Assembly (NCBI GenBank): GCA_049941595.1
Contig: JBNFNA010000004.1
Location: forward strand, 186,001-250,000
Source: Pasteurella sp049941595
Lineage (GTDB): Bacteria; Pseudomonadota; Gammaproteobacteria; Enterobacterales; Pasteurellaceae
Length of the DNA stretch: 64,000 nt
Reading direction: 5' to 3'
Numbering within the stretch: position 1 is the stretch's first letter; the number at the start of each line of letters is the position of its first letter. A program made the translations under genes and the position numbers. The notes below the pieces were generated by a model. That model was not told the DNA's origin. It saw only the letters and a program-made list of their open reading frames with translations, and made no database searches. Shown piece by piece: positions 7,967 to 16,391 of the stretch.

Positions 7967-9727
7967 ATGAACATAAATAATGATCTTTATGAAAAGGAAG
8001 ATATAAGAAAATTATTTAAAATTGTGCTAGTAATTTGGAGTCTATGTGCAGTTTATTTATCAATAAGCCATTGGGATATCGTTACATCATTACATTTTAA
8101 TGATAATGATGATTTTATGCGATTTCATCAATATCGAGAGTGGTTAAAAAATGGTAATTGGTACTTAGAGCCTATTCCTCAATTTAGCCCGAACAATCAG
8201 CTGATTATGCATTGGTCACGTTTAGTTGATATCCCTTTGGCTTTGTTTGCCTCATTTTTTTCTTTGTTTTTTGATCTCTCCACAGCCTTTGCAATTACAA
8301 ATACATTAGTACCTTTATTGTATTTATTGGTTTTTCTATTTCTAGTTTCATTGGTTGCATATCGTTTATTCGGTTTGGAAACAGCGAAAATTGCAATGAT
8401 TATTCCGTTGATTTCACCTTTGAGTATGCGATTTTTACCCGGAGCATTAGATCATCATAATCTGCAATTTATTTTACTTACTCTATTTATTTTGTTTTCT
8501 CCAATTGTGAGTCAAAGCACTAGTTCCCGTAATGCTTTTTTTGGTGCTTTGTCTATGGTGCTATCTCTTTGGATTGGTTTAGAAAATATTTATACTTTTG
8601 TAGTGATTTTATTTTTACTTACGTTATGGGGATATTTTTTTCGAGCTGAATATCTTGTTTTCTGTCAGTCAATATGTTTAATCGCTATTGTACTTATTCC
8701 TGTTTGCTTAGTTTTAAATAGACCTGTTGATGAGTTTTTAGTAGCACATTATGATGTGCTGTCTTTCCCTTTTTGGTTATGCTTTATCTCCGCGTTTGTA
8801 TTTTGTTATGGCTTAAATCGTTTTTCGCCAAATTCTACTTATCAAAAAGTTGCAATTTATTTCAGTTTAGGCGTTATTGTACTGCTTCCTGTTGTTTTAA
8901 GTTATCCTGAGTTAGTAAAAGGTGGTTATGCAAATTATCCAGCACTATTAAAAAATTTATGGCTGGATAATGTTTCAGAAGCGAGGTCTATTTTTCAAAA
9001 TATTAATGAAAATATAGAATATATTGGTTATTTATTGGCAATATCAATGGCGCTTTTTTCTTTTTATTTTTTTGATAATAAAAATATAAAACTCCGTATT
9101 TTATATATGGCATTCATCATTAATATGCTTTTAGCTGCTTTTTGGCAAATTAGGATGTTTTCTACGGCATTAGTATGTGCTATTCCTTTGCAAGCTTATG
9201 TGTGTTTTAGATTGAGAGAGAAATTTAATAATATATTCGCTAAAATGATATTGTTGTTTTTATCTTTTCCTTCTTTTGTATTAATTATGTTTCTTTTTGT
9301 AGTAAATATTAATAATGAACAGATATCTAAAAAAAGCTTTGATAACTTCGATGTTATCGAATTTTTAAATAAGAATCACATCACTGGTAAGAATATCTTA
9401 GCTACTATTGATTTAGGTGCACCAATTATTGTGGGAACAGATAATGCTATTATTTATGCGCCTTATCATCGAAATATTGAAGGTAATTTAAATTTATACC
9501 ATTTTTTCTTATCAAAAGATGATAAAAGATCACGAGATATTTTAGATAAATATAATATTGACTATGTGATATTAGATAGTGTTTTTTATCAAAATACTAT
9601 TAATTCGGATTTAGAAAACAGTATGTTAGAAAAGATATTTGAAAATAAAAATATACCAGACTATTTAGATTATGTTGACTCAAGTGAGTTTATTAAATTG
9701 TATAAGTATGTGGGGAAAGATAAATGA
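7967..9727 (+). CDS. Polytopic membrane glycosyltransferase, GT-C fold
   Basis: A 586-residue inner-membrane protein with about eleven to twelve hydrophobic segments and a soluble C-terminal domain of about 130 residues. Soon after the first membrane segment it has NDNDDFMRFHQYREWLKNG, the acidic DD motif in the first periplasmic loop of GT-C enzymes, which use polyprenyl-phosphate sugars as donors. The late segment IYAPYHRNIEGNLNLY also recurs in this type of protein. I start at ATG 7967 (AGG upstream); a TTG at 7931 is poorer. Its last four bases overlap the start of a GtrB-like gene, so the two are translationally coupled. It is visibly A/T-rich and has no internal uptake signal. Acceptor (lipopolysaccharide, glycan or protein) unknown. 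Confidence 0.82.
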   Translation: MNINNDLYEKEDIRKLFKIVLVIWSLCAVYLSISHWDIVTSLHFNDNDDFMRFHQYREWLKNGNWYLEPIPQFSPNNQLIMHWSRLVDIPLALFASFFSLFFDLSTAFAITNTLVPLLYLLVFLFLVSLVAYRLFGLETAKIAMIIPLISPLSMRFLPGALDHHNLQFILLTLFILFSPIVSQSTSSRNAFFGALSMVLSLWIGLENIYTFVVILFLLTLWGYFFRAEYLVFCQSICLIAIVLIPVCLVLNRPVDEFLVAHYDVLSFPFWLCFISAFVFCYGLNRFSPNSTYQKVAIYFSLGVIVLLPVVLSYPELVKGGYANYPALLKNLWLDNVSEARSIFQNINENIEYIGYLLAISMALFSFYFFDNKNIKLRILYMAFIINMLLAAFWQIRMFSTALVCAIPLQAYVCFRLREKFNNIFAKMILLFLSFPSFVLIMFLFVVNINNEQISKKSFDNFDVIEFLNKNHITGKNILATIDLGAPIIVGTDNAIIYAPYHRNIEGNLNLYHFFLSKDDKRSRDILDKYNIDYVILDSVFYQNTINSDLENSMLEKIFENKNIPDYLDYVDSSEFIKLYKYVGKDK

Positions 9728-10638
9728 GAATGGATAAAAACATTGCAGTATTAATACCTTGTTATAATGAAGAATATTCTATCGCTGATACTGTATTGGC
9801 ATTTAATCAGGCAATTCCTACAGCAAAAGTATATGTTTATGATAATAATTCGACGGATAAGACATTTGAGATTGCTGCAACGTTAAATTGTGAAGTAAGA
9901 CGTGAACCTCAACAGGGAAAAGGTGCTGTAGTTAGAAGAATGTTTGCTGATATTGAGGCTGATGTTTATGTATTAGTTGATGGTGATAGTACTTACGATG
10001 CAACAGTTGCTCCTGATTTGATAACCCTTTTATTATCTGAAAATCTTGATATGGTAGTTGGTGCTAGATCTAGACAGATAGGTGCATATCCTAAAGGTCA
10101 TATTTTAGGAAATAAAGTTTTTTCTAAGATTGTTAGCACCTTTTTTGACTCTTCTATACAAGATGTATTTTCTGGTTATAGAGTAATGACAAAGCGTTTT
10201 GTTAAATCTTTTCCAATAACAAGTGACGGTTTTGAAATTGAAACTGAGATGACTGTTCATGCTTTACAGCTAGGTTTGCCAATTCAAGAGGTCGAAACCA
10301 ATTATGTTATGAGAAAAGAAAATAGTAAAAGTAAATTAAACACTTACCGTGATGGTTTCCGGATTTTACGTTTTATTTTCTTTTTAATTCGTGAACAGAA
10401 ACCTTTGCTCTTTTTTATGTTCTTATCATTGCTTTGTATTTTATGTTCTATTGGATTTGGTAGTATGGTTATCTCTGAATATTTTGAGACAGGCTTTGTG
10501 AGTAAAGTACCTACTGCAATTTTGGCTTCGGGAATTGGAATTTTAGGAATTCTATTTTTTGCTATAGCATTGATTTTAGATTCCATTTCTAATGGTAGGA
10601 AAGAACTTAAGAGGTTACATTATTTAACCTTGAAGTAA
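9724..10638 (+). CDS. GtrB/DPM1-like polyprenyl-phosphate glycosyltransferase
   Basis: A GT2-family enzyme of 304 residues. The catalytic domain begins with IAVLIPCYNEEYSI and has DNNSTDKT, the VDGDSTYD metal-binding site near residue 85, and GARSRQIGAYPKGH. Two hydrophobic segments near residues 225-250 and 265-290 anchor it in the inner membrane, as in GtrB. Such enzymes transfer a sugar from a nucleotide donor to undecaprenyl phosphate on the cytoplasmic face. It overlaps the preceding GT-C gene by ATGA, with GGGG 8-11 bases ahead of the ATG. Together they look like a donor-maker and donor-user pair. No GtrA-type flippase gene is seen beside them. Confidence 0.88.
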   Translation: MRMDKNIAVLIPCYNEEYSIADTVLAFNQAIPTAKVYVYDNNSTDKTFEIAATLNCEVRREPQQGKGAVVRRMFADIEADVYVLVDGDSTYDATVAPDLITLLLSENLDMVVGARSRQIGAYPKGHILGNKVFSKIVSTFFDSSIQDVFSGYRVMTKRFVKSFPITSDGFEIETEMTVHALQLGLPIQEVETNYVMRKENSKSKLNTYRDGFRILRFIFFLIREQKPLLFFMFLSLLCILCSIGFGSMVISEYFETGFVSKVPTAILASGIGILGILFFAIALILDSISNGRKELKRLHYLTLK

Positions 10639-10778
10639 ATAGAATCGTACTGAAGGTGTTTGGTAAATTTGAAGCCTATAAATAGCTTTTTATTTTAAAT
10701 CGATCTACAATAATTGAATTATTTTTATGTAAAAGTGCGGTGGATTCCGCTTAAATTTTAAGAAAAAGTAGGTAAACA

Positions 10779-12068
10779 ATGATCGACCCAAATCTATTGC
10801 GTAGCAATCTTGCGGAAGTGGCTGAGAAATTAAAGGTTAAGCGTAATTTTGACTTAGATGTGGCATTGCTAAGTGAATTAGAAGAACAACGTAAATCACT
10901 GCAAGTAAAAACTGAAACTTTACAAGCAGAACGTAATGCGCGTTCTAAAAATATTGGTCAGGCAAAAGCACGTGGTGAAGATATTTCAGGTTTGTTAGCA
11001 GAAGTTGATGATATGGGCATTGAGCTTAGCACAACAAAAGCGCAGCTTGATGATGTATTAGCAGAAATTAATCAAATCGCATTGTCTATTCCTAATTTAC
11101 CAGCAGATGAAGTGCCTTTAGGTAAAGATGATTCAGAAAATTTTGAAGTTGCTCGTTGGGGTACGCCAAAAACATTTGATTTTGAAGTGAAAGATCACGT
11201 GACTTTAGGTGAAAATTTACAAGGTTTAGATTTTGCAGCGGGTGCAAAATTAAGTGGTTCTCGTTTTGCTGTAATGAAAGGTCAAATTGCAAAATTACAC
11301 CGTGCATTATCCCAATTTATGCTGGATTTACATACACAAGAACACGGTTATACCGAAGCTTATGTGCCATATTTAGTCAACCACGCAACGCTTTATGGTA
11401 CAGGTCAGTTACCCAAATTTGGTGAAGATTTATTCCATACTAATGCGTTAGAAGGTGAGCAACCTTATGCATTAATTCCAACCGCAGAAGTACCAGTGAC
11501 CAATTTAGTGCGTGATGAGATTTTAGAAGAATCAGAATTGCCATTAAAAATGACTGCACATACACCTTGTTTCCGTTCAGAAGCAGGATCTTATGGTCGT
11601 GATACCCGTGGTTTAATTCGTATGCACCAATTTGATAAAGTGGAATTAGTGCAAATTGTTGCGCCAGAAACTTCAATGGAAGCATTGGAAGAATTAACGG
11701 GTCAGGCTGAGAAAGTACTACAGTTATTAGAATTACCATACCGTAAAGTTTTATTATGTACGGGTGATATGGGCTTTGGTTCTTGCAAAACCTATGACTT
11801 AGAAGTGTGGTTACCAGCGCAAAATACGTATCGTGAGATTTCTTCTTGTTCTAATATGTGGGATTTCCAAGCACGTCGTATGCAAGCTCGTTGCCGTAAT
11901 AAAGGTGATAAGAAACCACGTTTAGTTCACACTTTAAATGGTTCTGGTTTAGCGGTCGGACGTACTTTAGTTGCAGTATTAGAAAACTATCAGAATGCTG
12001 ATGGTTCAATCACAGTACCAAGCGTATTACGCCCATATATGAATGGTGTAGAAGTGATTGGTAAATAA
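10779..12068 (+). CDS. serS: Seryl-tRNA synthetase
   Basis: Class II aminoacyl-tRNA synthetase that charges tRNA-Ser and, as a first step, tRNA-Sec. The 429-residue product has the N-terminal coiled-coil arm (about residues 30-100) that holds the tRNA long variable arm, and class II motifs 2 and 3 in TPCFRSEAGSYGRDTRGLIR and NGSGLAVGRTLVA. It is monocistronic, with an uptake signal about 45 bases upstream of the start and its own terminator downstream. Confidence 0.98.
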   Translation: MIDPNLLRSNLAEVAEKLKVKRNFDLDVALLSELEEQRKSLQVKTETLQAERNARSKNIGQAKARGEDISGLLAEVDDMGIELSTTKAQLDDVLAEINQIALSIPNLPADEVPLGKDDSENFEVARWGTPKTFDFEVKDHVTLGENLQGLDFAAGAKLSGSRFAVMKGQIAKLHRALSQFMLDLHTQEHGYTEAYVPYLVNHATLYGTGQLPKFGEDLFHTNALEGEQPYALIPTAEVPVTNLVRDEILEESELPLKMTAHTPCFRSEAGSYGRDTRGLIRMHQFDKVELVQIVAPETSMEALEELTGQAEKVLQLLELPYRKVLLCTGDMGFGSCKTYDLEVWLPAQNTYREISSCSNMWDFQARRMQARCRNKGDKKPRLVHTLNGSGLAVGRTLVAVLENYQNADGSITVPSVLRPYMNGVEVIGK

Positions 12069-12091
12069 TCCTACACAAGGTTAGAAATAAA

Positions 12092-12123
12092 AAAGGACTG
12101 ATTTAATCAGTCCTTTCTTTTTT
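12092..12123 (+). terminator. Intrinsic terminator of serS
   Basis: AAAGGACTGA (12092-12101) pairs with TCAGTCCTTT (12107-12116), a 10-bp stem with a 5-base loop followed by CTTTTTTG. It can also act for the convergent cdd transcript. Confidence 0.88.
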
Positions 12124-12138
12124 GTTGCAGAGTAACGC

Positions 12139-13035
12139 TTATACGGCAATATATTCAAAGGTGAAGTCACCTAAACTCGAAGCAAGATCTTCACTCATTT
12201 TGTGATAGCTTAAGTGATTTGCGTGTTCAACCATTACAATATGACGGATATTTTGTAATGAATCGCCGCTCAGTAAAAGATGGTTAATGGCGACTTGTAA
12301 GGCGGGTAAACTTGGATTAAATGCGGCATTTTCTGCGTAGCTACCTTTATAGATTTGTTTGTCTTGTGTCTCGATAGCAATGCCGTGATAAGAGTTTGTA
12401 TAAGGGGCGTGAGCAGAGTTAGCCAATGCAAGTGCGGTCAAAATTAACGGATTTTCTGTGTTATAGCTTAATTTGTTATCGTGCGCATCAAGTAGAAAGT
12501 TTTCAATATTTAAGTCTGCTGGTCCAAATGCATCGGGTAGATAGCTATGTAATTTATTATTTAAGCTATGTGGTAAATGGATCTCAAGTTGTGGTGCGGT
12601 TCTTAATTCGTTCATAAATTGGCGGCAATGTCCGCAAGGGGTGTAATTGACCACAACATCAGTGATGCCTTTTTCGTTATTCATCCACGCGTGCGAAATG
12701 GCACTTTGTTCTGCGTGGACAGTTTGTTGGATATTAGTGCCGCTGAATTCTAAATTTGCACCGAAATAAAAGCTGCCACTAATGCCAATCGCGATAGCAC
12801 CTACATAGAATTGAGAGATTGGAGCGTGAGAATATGCTGTGCCGAGAGGTAAAAGTTTGAGTGCGAGCTGTTGGCGATTGAGATTGTATTTTTTACATAA
12901 ATGTTCAACAACGATATGAGATAAGACACCTTTAAAGTGCTGTTCTTCTAAAATATGCCAGATATCTTGTCCTAATTGTTCGGGTTCTACAAGATGAATT
13001 TTTTTTCTTATTTTTTCTGAAATATGAATTGTCAT
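12139..13035 (-). CDS. cdd: Cytidine deaminase
   Basis: Deaminates cytidine and deoxycytidine to uridine forms in pyrimidine salvage. At 298 residues it is the long two-domain type found in enterics. The catalytic domain has HAEQSAISHAW (zinc histidine and catalytic glutamate) near residue 103 and PCGHCRQFM (two zinc cysteines) near 132; the C-terminal half is a degenerate copy without the zinc ligands. GGAG lies 9 bases before the ATG. It is convergent with serS; its 5' gap is separated from potD by a terminator. An uptake signal lies inside at 12430. Confidence 0.97.
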   Translation of the reverse strand: MTIHISEKIRKKIHLVEPEQLGQDIWHILEEQHFKGVLSHIVVEHLCKKYNLNRQQLALKLLPLGTAYSHAPISQFYVGAIAIGISGSFYFGANLEFSGTNIQQTVHAEQSAISHAWMNNEKGITDVVVNYTPCGHCRQFMNELRTAPQLEIHLPHSLNNKLHSYLPDAFGPADLNIENFLLDAHDNKLSYNTENPLILTALALANSAHAPYTNSYHGIAIETQDKQIYKGSYAENAAFNPSLPALQVAINHLLLSGDSLQNIRHIVMVEHANHLSYHKMSEDLASSLGDFTFEYIAV

Positions 13036-13083
13036 TGTATGCTCCTTAATATAGCTAGATTGCCTTATCTTAATTTACTAGAC

Positions 13084-13113
13084 AAAAAAGATCTTCTTGA
13101 AGAAGATCTTTTT
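13084..13113 (-). terminator. Intrinsic terminator after potD (first copy)
   Basis: AAAAAGATCTTCTT pairs with AAGAAGATCTTTTT across a 1-2 base gap, a near-continuous palindrome with a T-run in either direction. It ends the minus-strand potD transcript ahead of the cdd promoter region. Confidence 0.8.
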
Positions 13114-13138
13114 GTGATGAAAATCAAGGAATTTGATT

Positions 13139-14185
13139 CTATTTAGCGGCTTTTAACTTTTGGTAATAGTTATCATATAAATCAATTGCATTATCTACAT
13201 CCACTTGCCATTGGCTACGGTCGATAACTTCTTGAGTTAAGAAAGTGGCTTTATCTTCCGTTAGCTCTTTTGGTAAACGTTTGAGCGCTTCTAAGTTAGA
13301 TGTGGGATAACCAATATTTAAAGTCAGCTTCTCTGATACATCCGCACTTAATAAATAGTTAATTAATTTATAAGCGTTTTCTGTATTTTTTGCGGTTGAA
13401 GGAATCGCTAAGTTATCAATCCAAAGCATTGTGCCTTCTCTTGGATAAACCATATCCACTTTGGCTCCTTCATTTTTGGCAATACGTGCTGAGCCATTCC
13501 AAAGTAAGCCAAGCTCGGTTTCGCCTGAAATAAAGGTGCTTGCCGGGTTATCAGAGTTAAAGGACAAAATATTTGGACGCAGTTTTAGTAGCTCTTCATA
13601 AGCGGCTTTTAACACTTCGGGATCTTGTGTATTTGGGTCTTTGCCCATTTTTAACAAAGCAATATTAAATAATTCACGAGGATCATCTAACATTTGCACC
13701 TTGCCTTTAAAGTCCGCATTCCATAAATCTGCCCAAGATTGGAATTTGCTCGGATCTTGGCTTTCGGTATTGTAAGCAATACCTGTTGCGCCAAAAAGTT
13801 GAGGTAGTGAGTATTTATTCCCTTTATCGTAAGGGCGATCGAGTAAATTCGGGTCAAGCTCTTTAATTACAGCTAATTTGCTATGATCTAATTCTTTTAG
13901 CATACCTTCACGTGCCATTTTAGACACAAAATAGCTTGTTGGCGCAATCACATCGTATCCGCCATCCTTGCCCATTGTTTTTAATTTGGCATACATTGTT
14001 TCATTGGATTCTAAACTTGAAACAATGACTTTAATTCCTGTTTGTTTAGTAAACTCATCTAATAAACCTTCAGGAACATACTCTGTCCAAGTGTAAAGGT
14101 AAACTTCATTGTTAGCTGCGCTTGCATAATTGCTTACGCCCAGCATCATCACGCCAGCAGTTAAAATGCCAGTTAATTTTTTCAT
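13139..14185 (-). CDS. potD: Spermidine/putrescine-binding periplasmic protein PotD, copy distal to potABC
   Basis: Periplasmic substrate-binding protein for the PotABC polyamine ABC transporter. The signal peptide MKKLTGILTAGVMMLG...ASA precedes a mature domain starting near NNEVYLYTWTEYVPEGLL. I start at the ATG at 14185, preceded by GGGAG; the longer open frame to 14272 lacks a ribosome site and would bury the signal peptide. The product is 348 residues. It is a tandem paralogue of the next gene, with identical length and long shared segments such as VIVSSLESNETMYAKLKT. It has its own promoter (14279-14307), so it can be expressed apart from the transporter operon. A different polyamine preference for the two copies is possible but not shown. 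Confidence 0.93.
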   Translation of the reverse strand: MKKLTGILTAGVMMLGVSNYASAANNEVYLYTWTEYVPEGLLDEFTKQTGIKVIVSSLESNETMYAKLKTMGKDGGYDVIAPTSYFVSKMAREGMLKELDHSKLAVIKELDPNLLDRPYDKGNKYSLPQLFGATGIAYNTESQDPSKFQSWADLWNADFKGKVQMLDDPRELFNIALLKMGKDPNTQDPEVLKAAYEELLKLRPNILSFNSDNPASTFISGETELGLLWNGSARIAKNEGAKVDMVYPREGTMLWIDNLAIPSTAKNTENAYKLINYLLSADVSEKLTLNIGYPTSNLEALKRLPKELTEDKATFLTQEVIDRSQWQVDVDNAIDLYDNYYQKLKAAK

Positions 14186-14278
14186 TAATAGAACTCCCAA
14201 AATATGGGTGAAAAATATGCCAGTAAAACAAGATGTTTGACTGACCTGAAGATGCCGAATGGATACGGACAAGAACGG

Positions 14279-14307
14279 ATTTTAGGATAGAATACGAGGA
14301 ATGTAAA
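14279..14307 (-). promoter_or_regulatory. Sigma-70-type promoter for distal potD
   Basis: On the minus strand, TTTACA (14307-14302), a 17-base spacer and TAAAAT (14284-14279); each box is one base off consensus. Transcription would start near 14272, giving a leader of about 87 bases. Confidence 0.6.
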
Positions 14308-14386
14308 TGAATTGTTATATAAATTTTTTGATTAAAAATTCATATTGTCAAAGTAAAGCGTGATATTAAGAAAAAGGCAAAAAAGA

Positions 14387-14419
14387 GCGGTCAAAATTTT
14401 AAAAAATTTGACCGCACTT
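14387..14419 (-). terminator. Uptake-signal-containing terminator between the two potD genes
   Basis: GCGGTCAAA and TTTGACCGC, extended by complementary A/T tracts, form a long stem-loop just after the second potD copy. One arm is an exact uptake signal (14411-14419); the other is a near copy (AAGAGCGGT). Base-paired A/T and a following T-rich tract on the minus strand make it a likely terminator. Confidence 0.7.
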
Positions 14420-14448
14420 GATGTGACTTGGAATAAAAACAGCGTAAA

Positions 14449-15495
14449 TTATTTTGCTGCTTTCAATTGTTGGTAATAGTTTTCGTAGTATTCAACCGCA
14501 TCACCAACATCATCTTGCCAGTGACTTTTTTGTAGAATGTCAGCCGTTGGGTAGATCGCAGGATCTTGTGTGATTTCTGCTGGTAATAATTTTAACGCTT
14601 CAACGTTAGAAGTTGGGTAACCAATTTCTTCCGTTAATCTTGCAGATACTTTTGCGCTTAATAAGTAGTTAATTAACTTGTGAGCACCATCTGGGTTTTT
14701 AGAGGTTACTGGGATTGCTAATGTATCAACCCAAAGTACTGGACCTTCTTTCGGGAATACCATATTTAAAGGTGCTTGTTCTTTTTTCGCAATACGTACA
14801 GAACCATTCCATAACTGACCTACTTCAACTTCACCAGCGATGAAGGAGTTAGCAGGGTTGTCAGAGTTGAATGAAAGTACGTTTGGACGTAATTTTAATA
14901 ACTCTTCGTAAGCTTGTTTGATGATTGCAGGATCTTTAGTATTTGGATCTTGACCTAATTTCAATAAAGCAATGTTGAATACTTCACGAGCATCATCAAG
15001 TAATTGTACTTTACCTTGGAATTCAGGTTTCCATAAATCACCCCAAGCGGTGAAGTTTTCCCCTTTGTAAGTATCAGTATTGAATGCGATACCTGGTGCA
15101 CCTAATAATTGAGGTAATGAATATTTGTTACCTTTATCATAAGGTTTGTCTAGCCAGTCTGGGTTTAATTCTTTGATAACCGGTAATTTGCTGTGGTCTA
15201 GCTCTTTTAACATACCTTCACGCGACATTTTTGACACAAAGTAATTTGATGGTGCAATTACATCATAACCACCTGTTTCACCTTGCGTTTTTAATTTCGC
15301 ATACATAGTTTCGTTTGATTCTAAGCTAGAAACGATAACTTTAATGCCCGTTTCTTTTGTGAAGTCATCTAATAAACCATCTGGAACATATTCAGTCCAA
15401 GTGTAAAGGTAAACAGTGTTGTCAGTTGCATTCGCATTAGCAGTTAAGCCAAGCGTCAGGATTCCTGCTGTAACAAGACCTGCAAATTTTTTCAT
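14449..15495 (-). CDS. potD: Spermidine/putrescine-binding periplasmic protein PotD, copy next to potC
   Basis: Second PotD paralogue, 348 residues, with signal peptide MKKFAGLVTAGILTLGL...NA and mature start near NTVYLYTWTEYVPDGLL. The ATG at 15495 is chosen because GGAG lies 10 bases upstream; an in-frame ATG three codons earlier is too close to that site, and the longer frame to 15546 runs back into a terminator hairpin. It lies downstream of potABC and would complete the classic potABCD order, but a terminator and a promoter sit between potC and this gene, so its expression may be set separately from the membrane subunits. Confidence 0.94.
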   Translation of the reverse strand: MKKFAGLVTAGILTLGLTANANATDNTVYLYTWTEYVPDGLLDDFTKETGIKVIVSSLESNETMYAKLKTQGETGGYDVIAPSNYFVSKMSREGMLKELDHSKLPVIKELNPDWLDKPYDKGNKYSLPQLLGAPGIAFNTDTYKGENFTAWGDLWKPEFQGKVQLLDDAREVFNIALLKLGQDPNTKDPAIIKQAYEELLKLRPNVLSFNSDNPANSFIAGEVEVGQLWNGSVRIAKKEQAPLNMVFPKEGPVLWVDTLAIPVTSKNPDGAHKLINYLLSAKVSARLTEEIGYPTSNVEALKLLPAEITQDPAIYPTADILQKSHWQDDVGDAVEYYENYYQQLKAAK

Positions 15496-15546
15496 TTCTA
15501 TCATTCTCCGGTTAAGGGTAAAAAATCTCTTTATGGAAAGAGGCAT

Positions 15547-15577
15547 AAAAAAACGCCTTGCTTTAAAGGCAAGGCGT
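15547..15577 (-). terminator. Terminator between potC and potD
   Basis: On the minus strand ACGCCTTGC (15577-15569) pairs with GCAAGGCGT (15561-15553), a 9-bp perfect stem with a 7-base loop, followed by a run of T (15553-15547). Transcripts reading out of potC should be reduced here. Confidence 0.85.
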
Positions 15578-15606
15578 ATTCTATTTTGTATTAGATTATT
15601 TGTGAA
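15578..15606 (-). promoter_or_regulatory. Promoter for potD whose start point falls in the terminator stem
   Basis: On the minus strand TTCACA (15606-15601), 17-base spacer, TAGAAT (15583-15578), each one base off consensus. The expected start, 7-8 bases downstream at about 15571-15570, lies within the 5' arm of the terminator, so RNAs begun here would lack most of that arm. Confidence 0.55.
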
Positions 15607-15623
15607 GCATTATTTTTACAATC

Positions 15624-16391
15624 TTACTTTCCTTTTCTCGCAGCTACTTGGCTTAGAATTACAAGACCTAAAGAAAGAATGATCATAATTGTTGCTAATG
15701 CGTTTACTTCTGGGGTAACACCCGTTTTCACCAATGAGAAGATTTTCAGAGGTAAAATTTCGTAGCTTACACCGCTAACAAATGATGATACAACAACGTC
15801 ATCTAATGAAATAGTAAAGCTTAATAACCATCCCGAAATAATTGCCGGTAGGGCAAGTGGGAAGATAATTTTACGCAAGATAGTCACTTCACCCGCACCT
15901 AAGTCTTTTGCTGCCTCAAGCATTTTTGAGTCAAAACCTTTTAAGCGTGAGAAGATTGTCACCACGACATAAGGCAAGCAGAAGGTAATGTGGGCTAATA
16001 ATAAAGACCAGAAACCTAAGCTAATACCAACAATCATAAACAATGCTAATAATGATACCGCCATTACGATATCTGGTGACATCATTACGATAAATAACAT
16101 TCCACTTACAGCTTGTTTACCACGGAAACGGTAGCGGTAGAGTGCAATTGCAGTTAAACCACCAATAATTGTCGCTAATGTTGCTGCAAAGAATGCAATT
16201 GTCACAGAGTGAATTGCTGCTTGGATTAAGGTATCGTTATTAAATAAACGCTCATACCATTTCCAGCTAAATCCTTTCCAAGTTAAACCATAGCGGTCAT
16301 CATTAAAGGAATTGGTTACTAAGATAATGATTGGGATATACAAATAAGCGTATACCACAAGCATAAAGATATTACGTAGTATGCGGCCCAT
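15624..16391 (-). CDS. potC: Spermidine/putrescine ABC transporter permease PotC
   Basis: Inner-membrane permease subunit, 255 residues with about six transmembrane segments. The EAA loop that contacts the ATPase reads LEAAKDLGAGEVTILRKIIF near residues 158-177. Its ATG overlaps the potB stop by one base (TAATG), typical of coupled translation. The gene order potA-potB-potC on the minus strand is conserved in gamma-proteobacteria. Confidence 0.97.
   Translation of the reverse strand: MGRILRNIFMLVVYAYLYIPIIILVTNSFNDDRYGLTWKGFSWKWYERLFNNDTLIQAAIHSVTIAFFAATLATIIGGLTAIALYRYRFRGKQAVSGMLFIVMMSPDIVMAVSLLALFMIVGISLGFWSLLLAHITFCLPYVVVTIFSRLKGFDSKMLEAAKDLGAGEVTILRKIIFPLALPAIISGWLLSFTISLDDVVVSSFVSGVSYEILPLKIFSLVKTGVTPEVNALATIMIILSLGLVILSQVAARKGK

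Noticed and set aside
14185..14272. Longer N-terminus for the distal PotD
   Set aside because: No ribosome site at the upstream start; it would place a non-signal segment ahead of a clear signal peptide. The region is the 5' leader of the predicted promoter.
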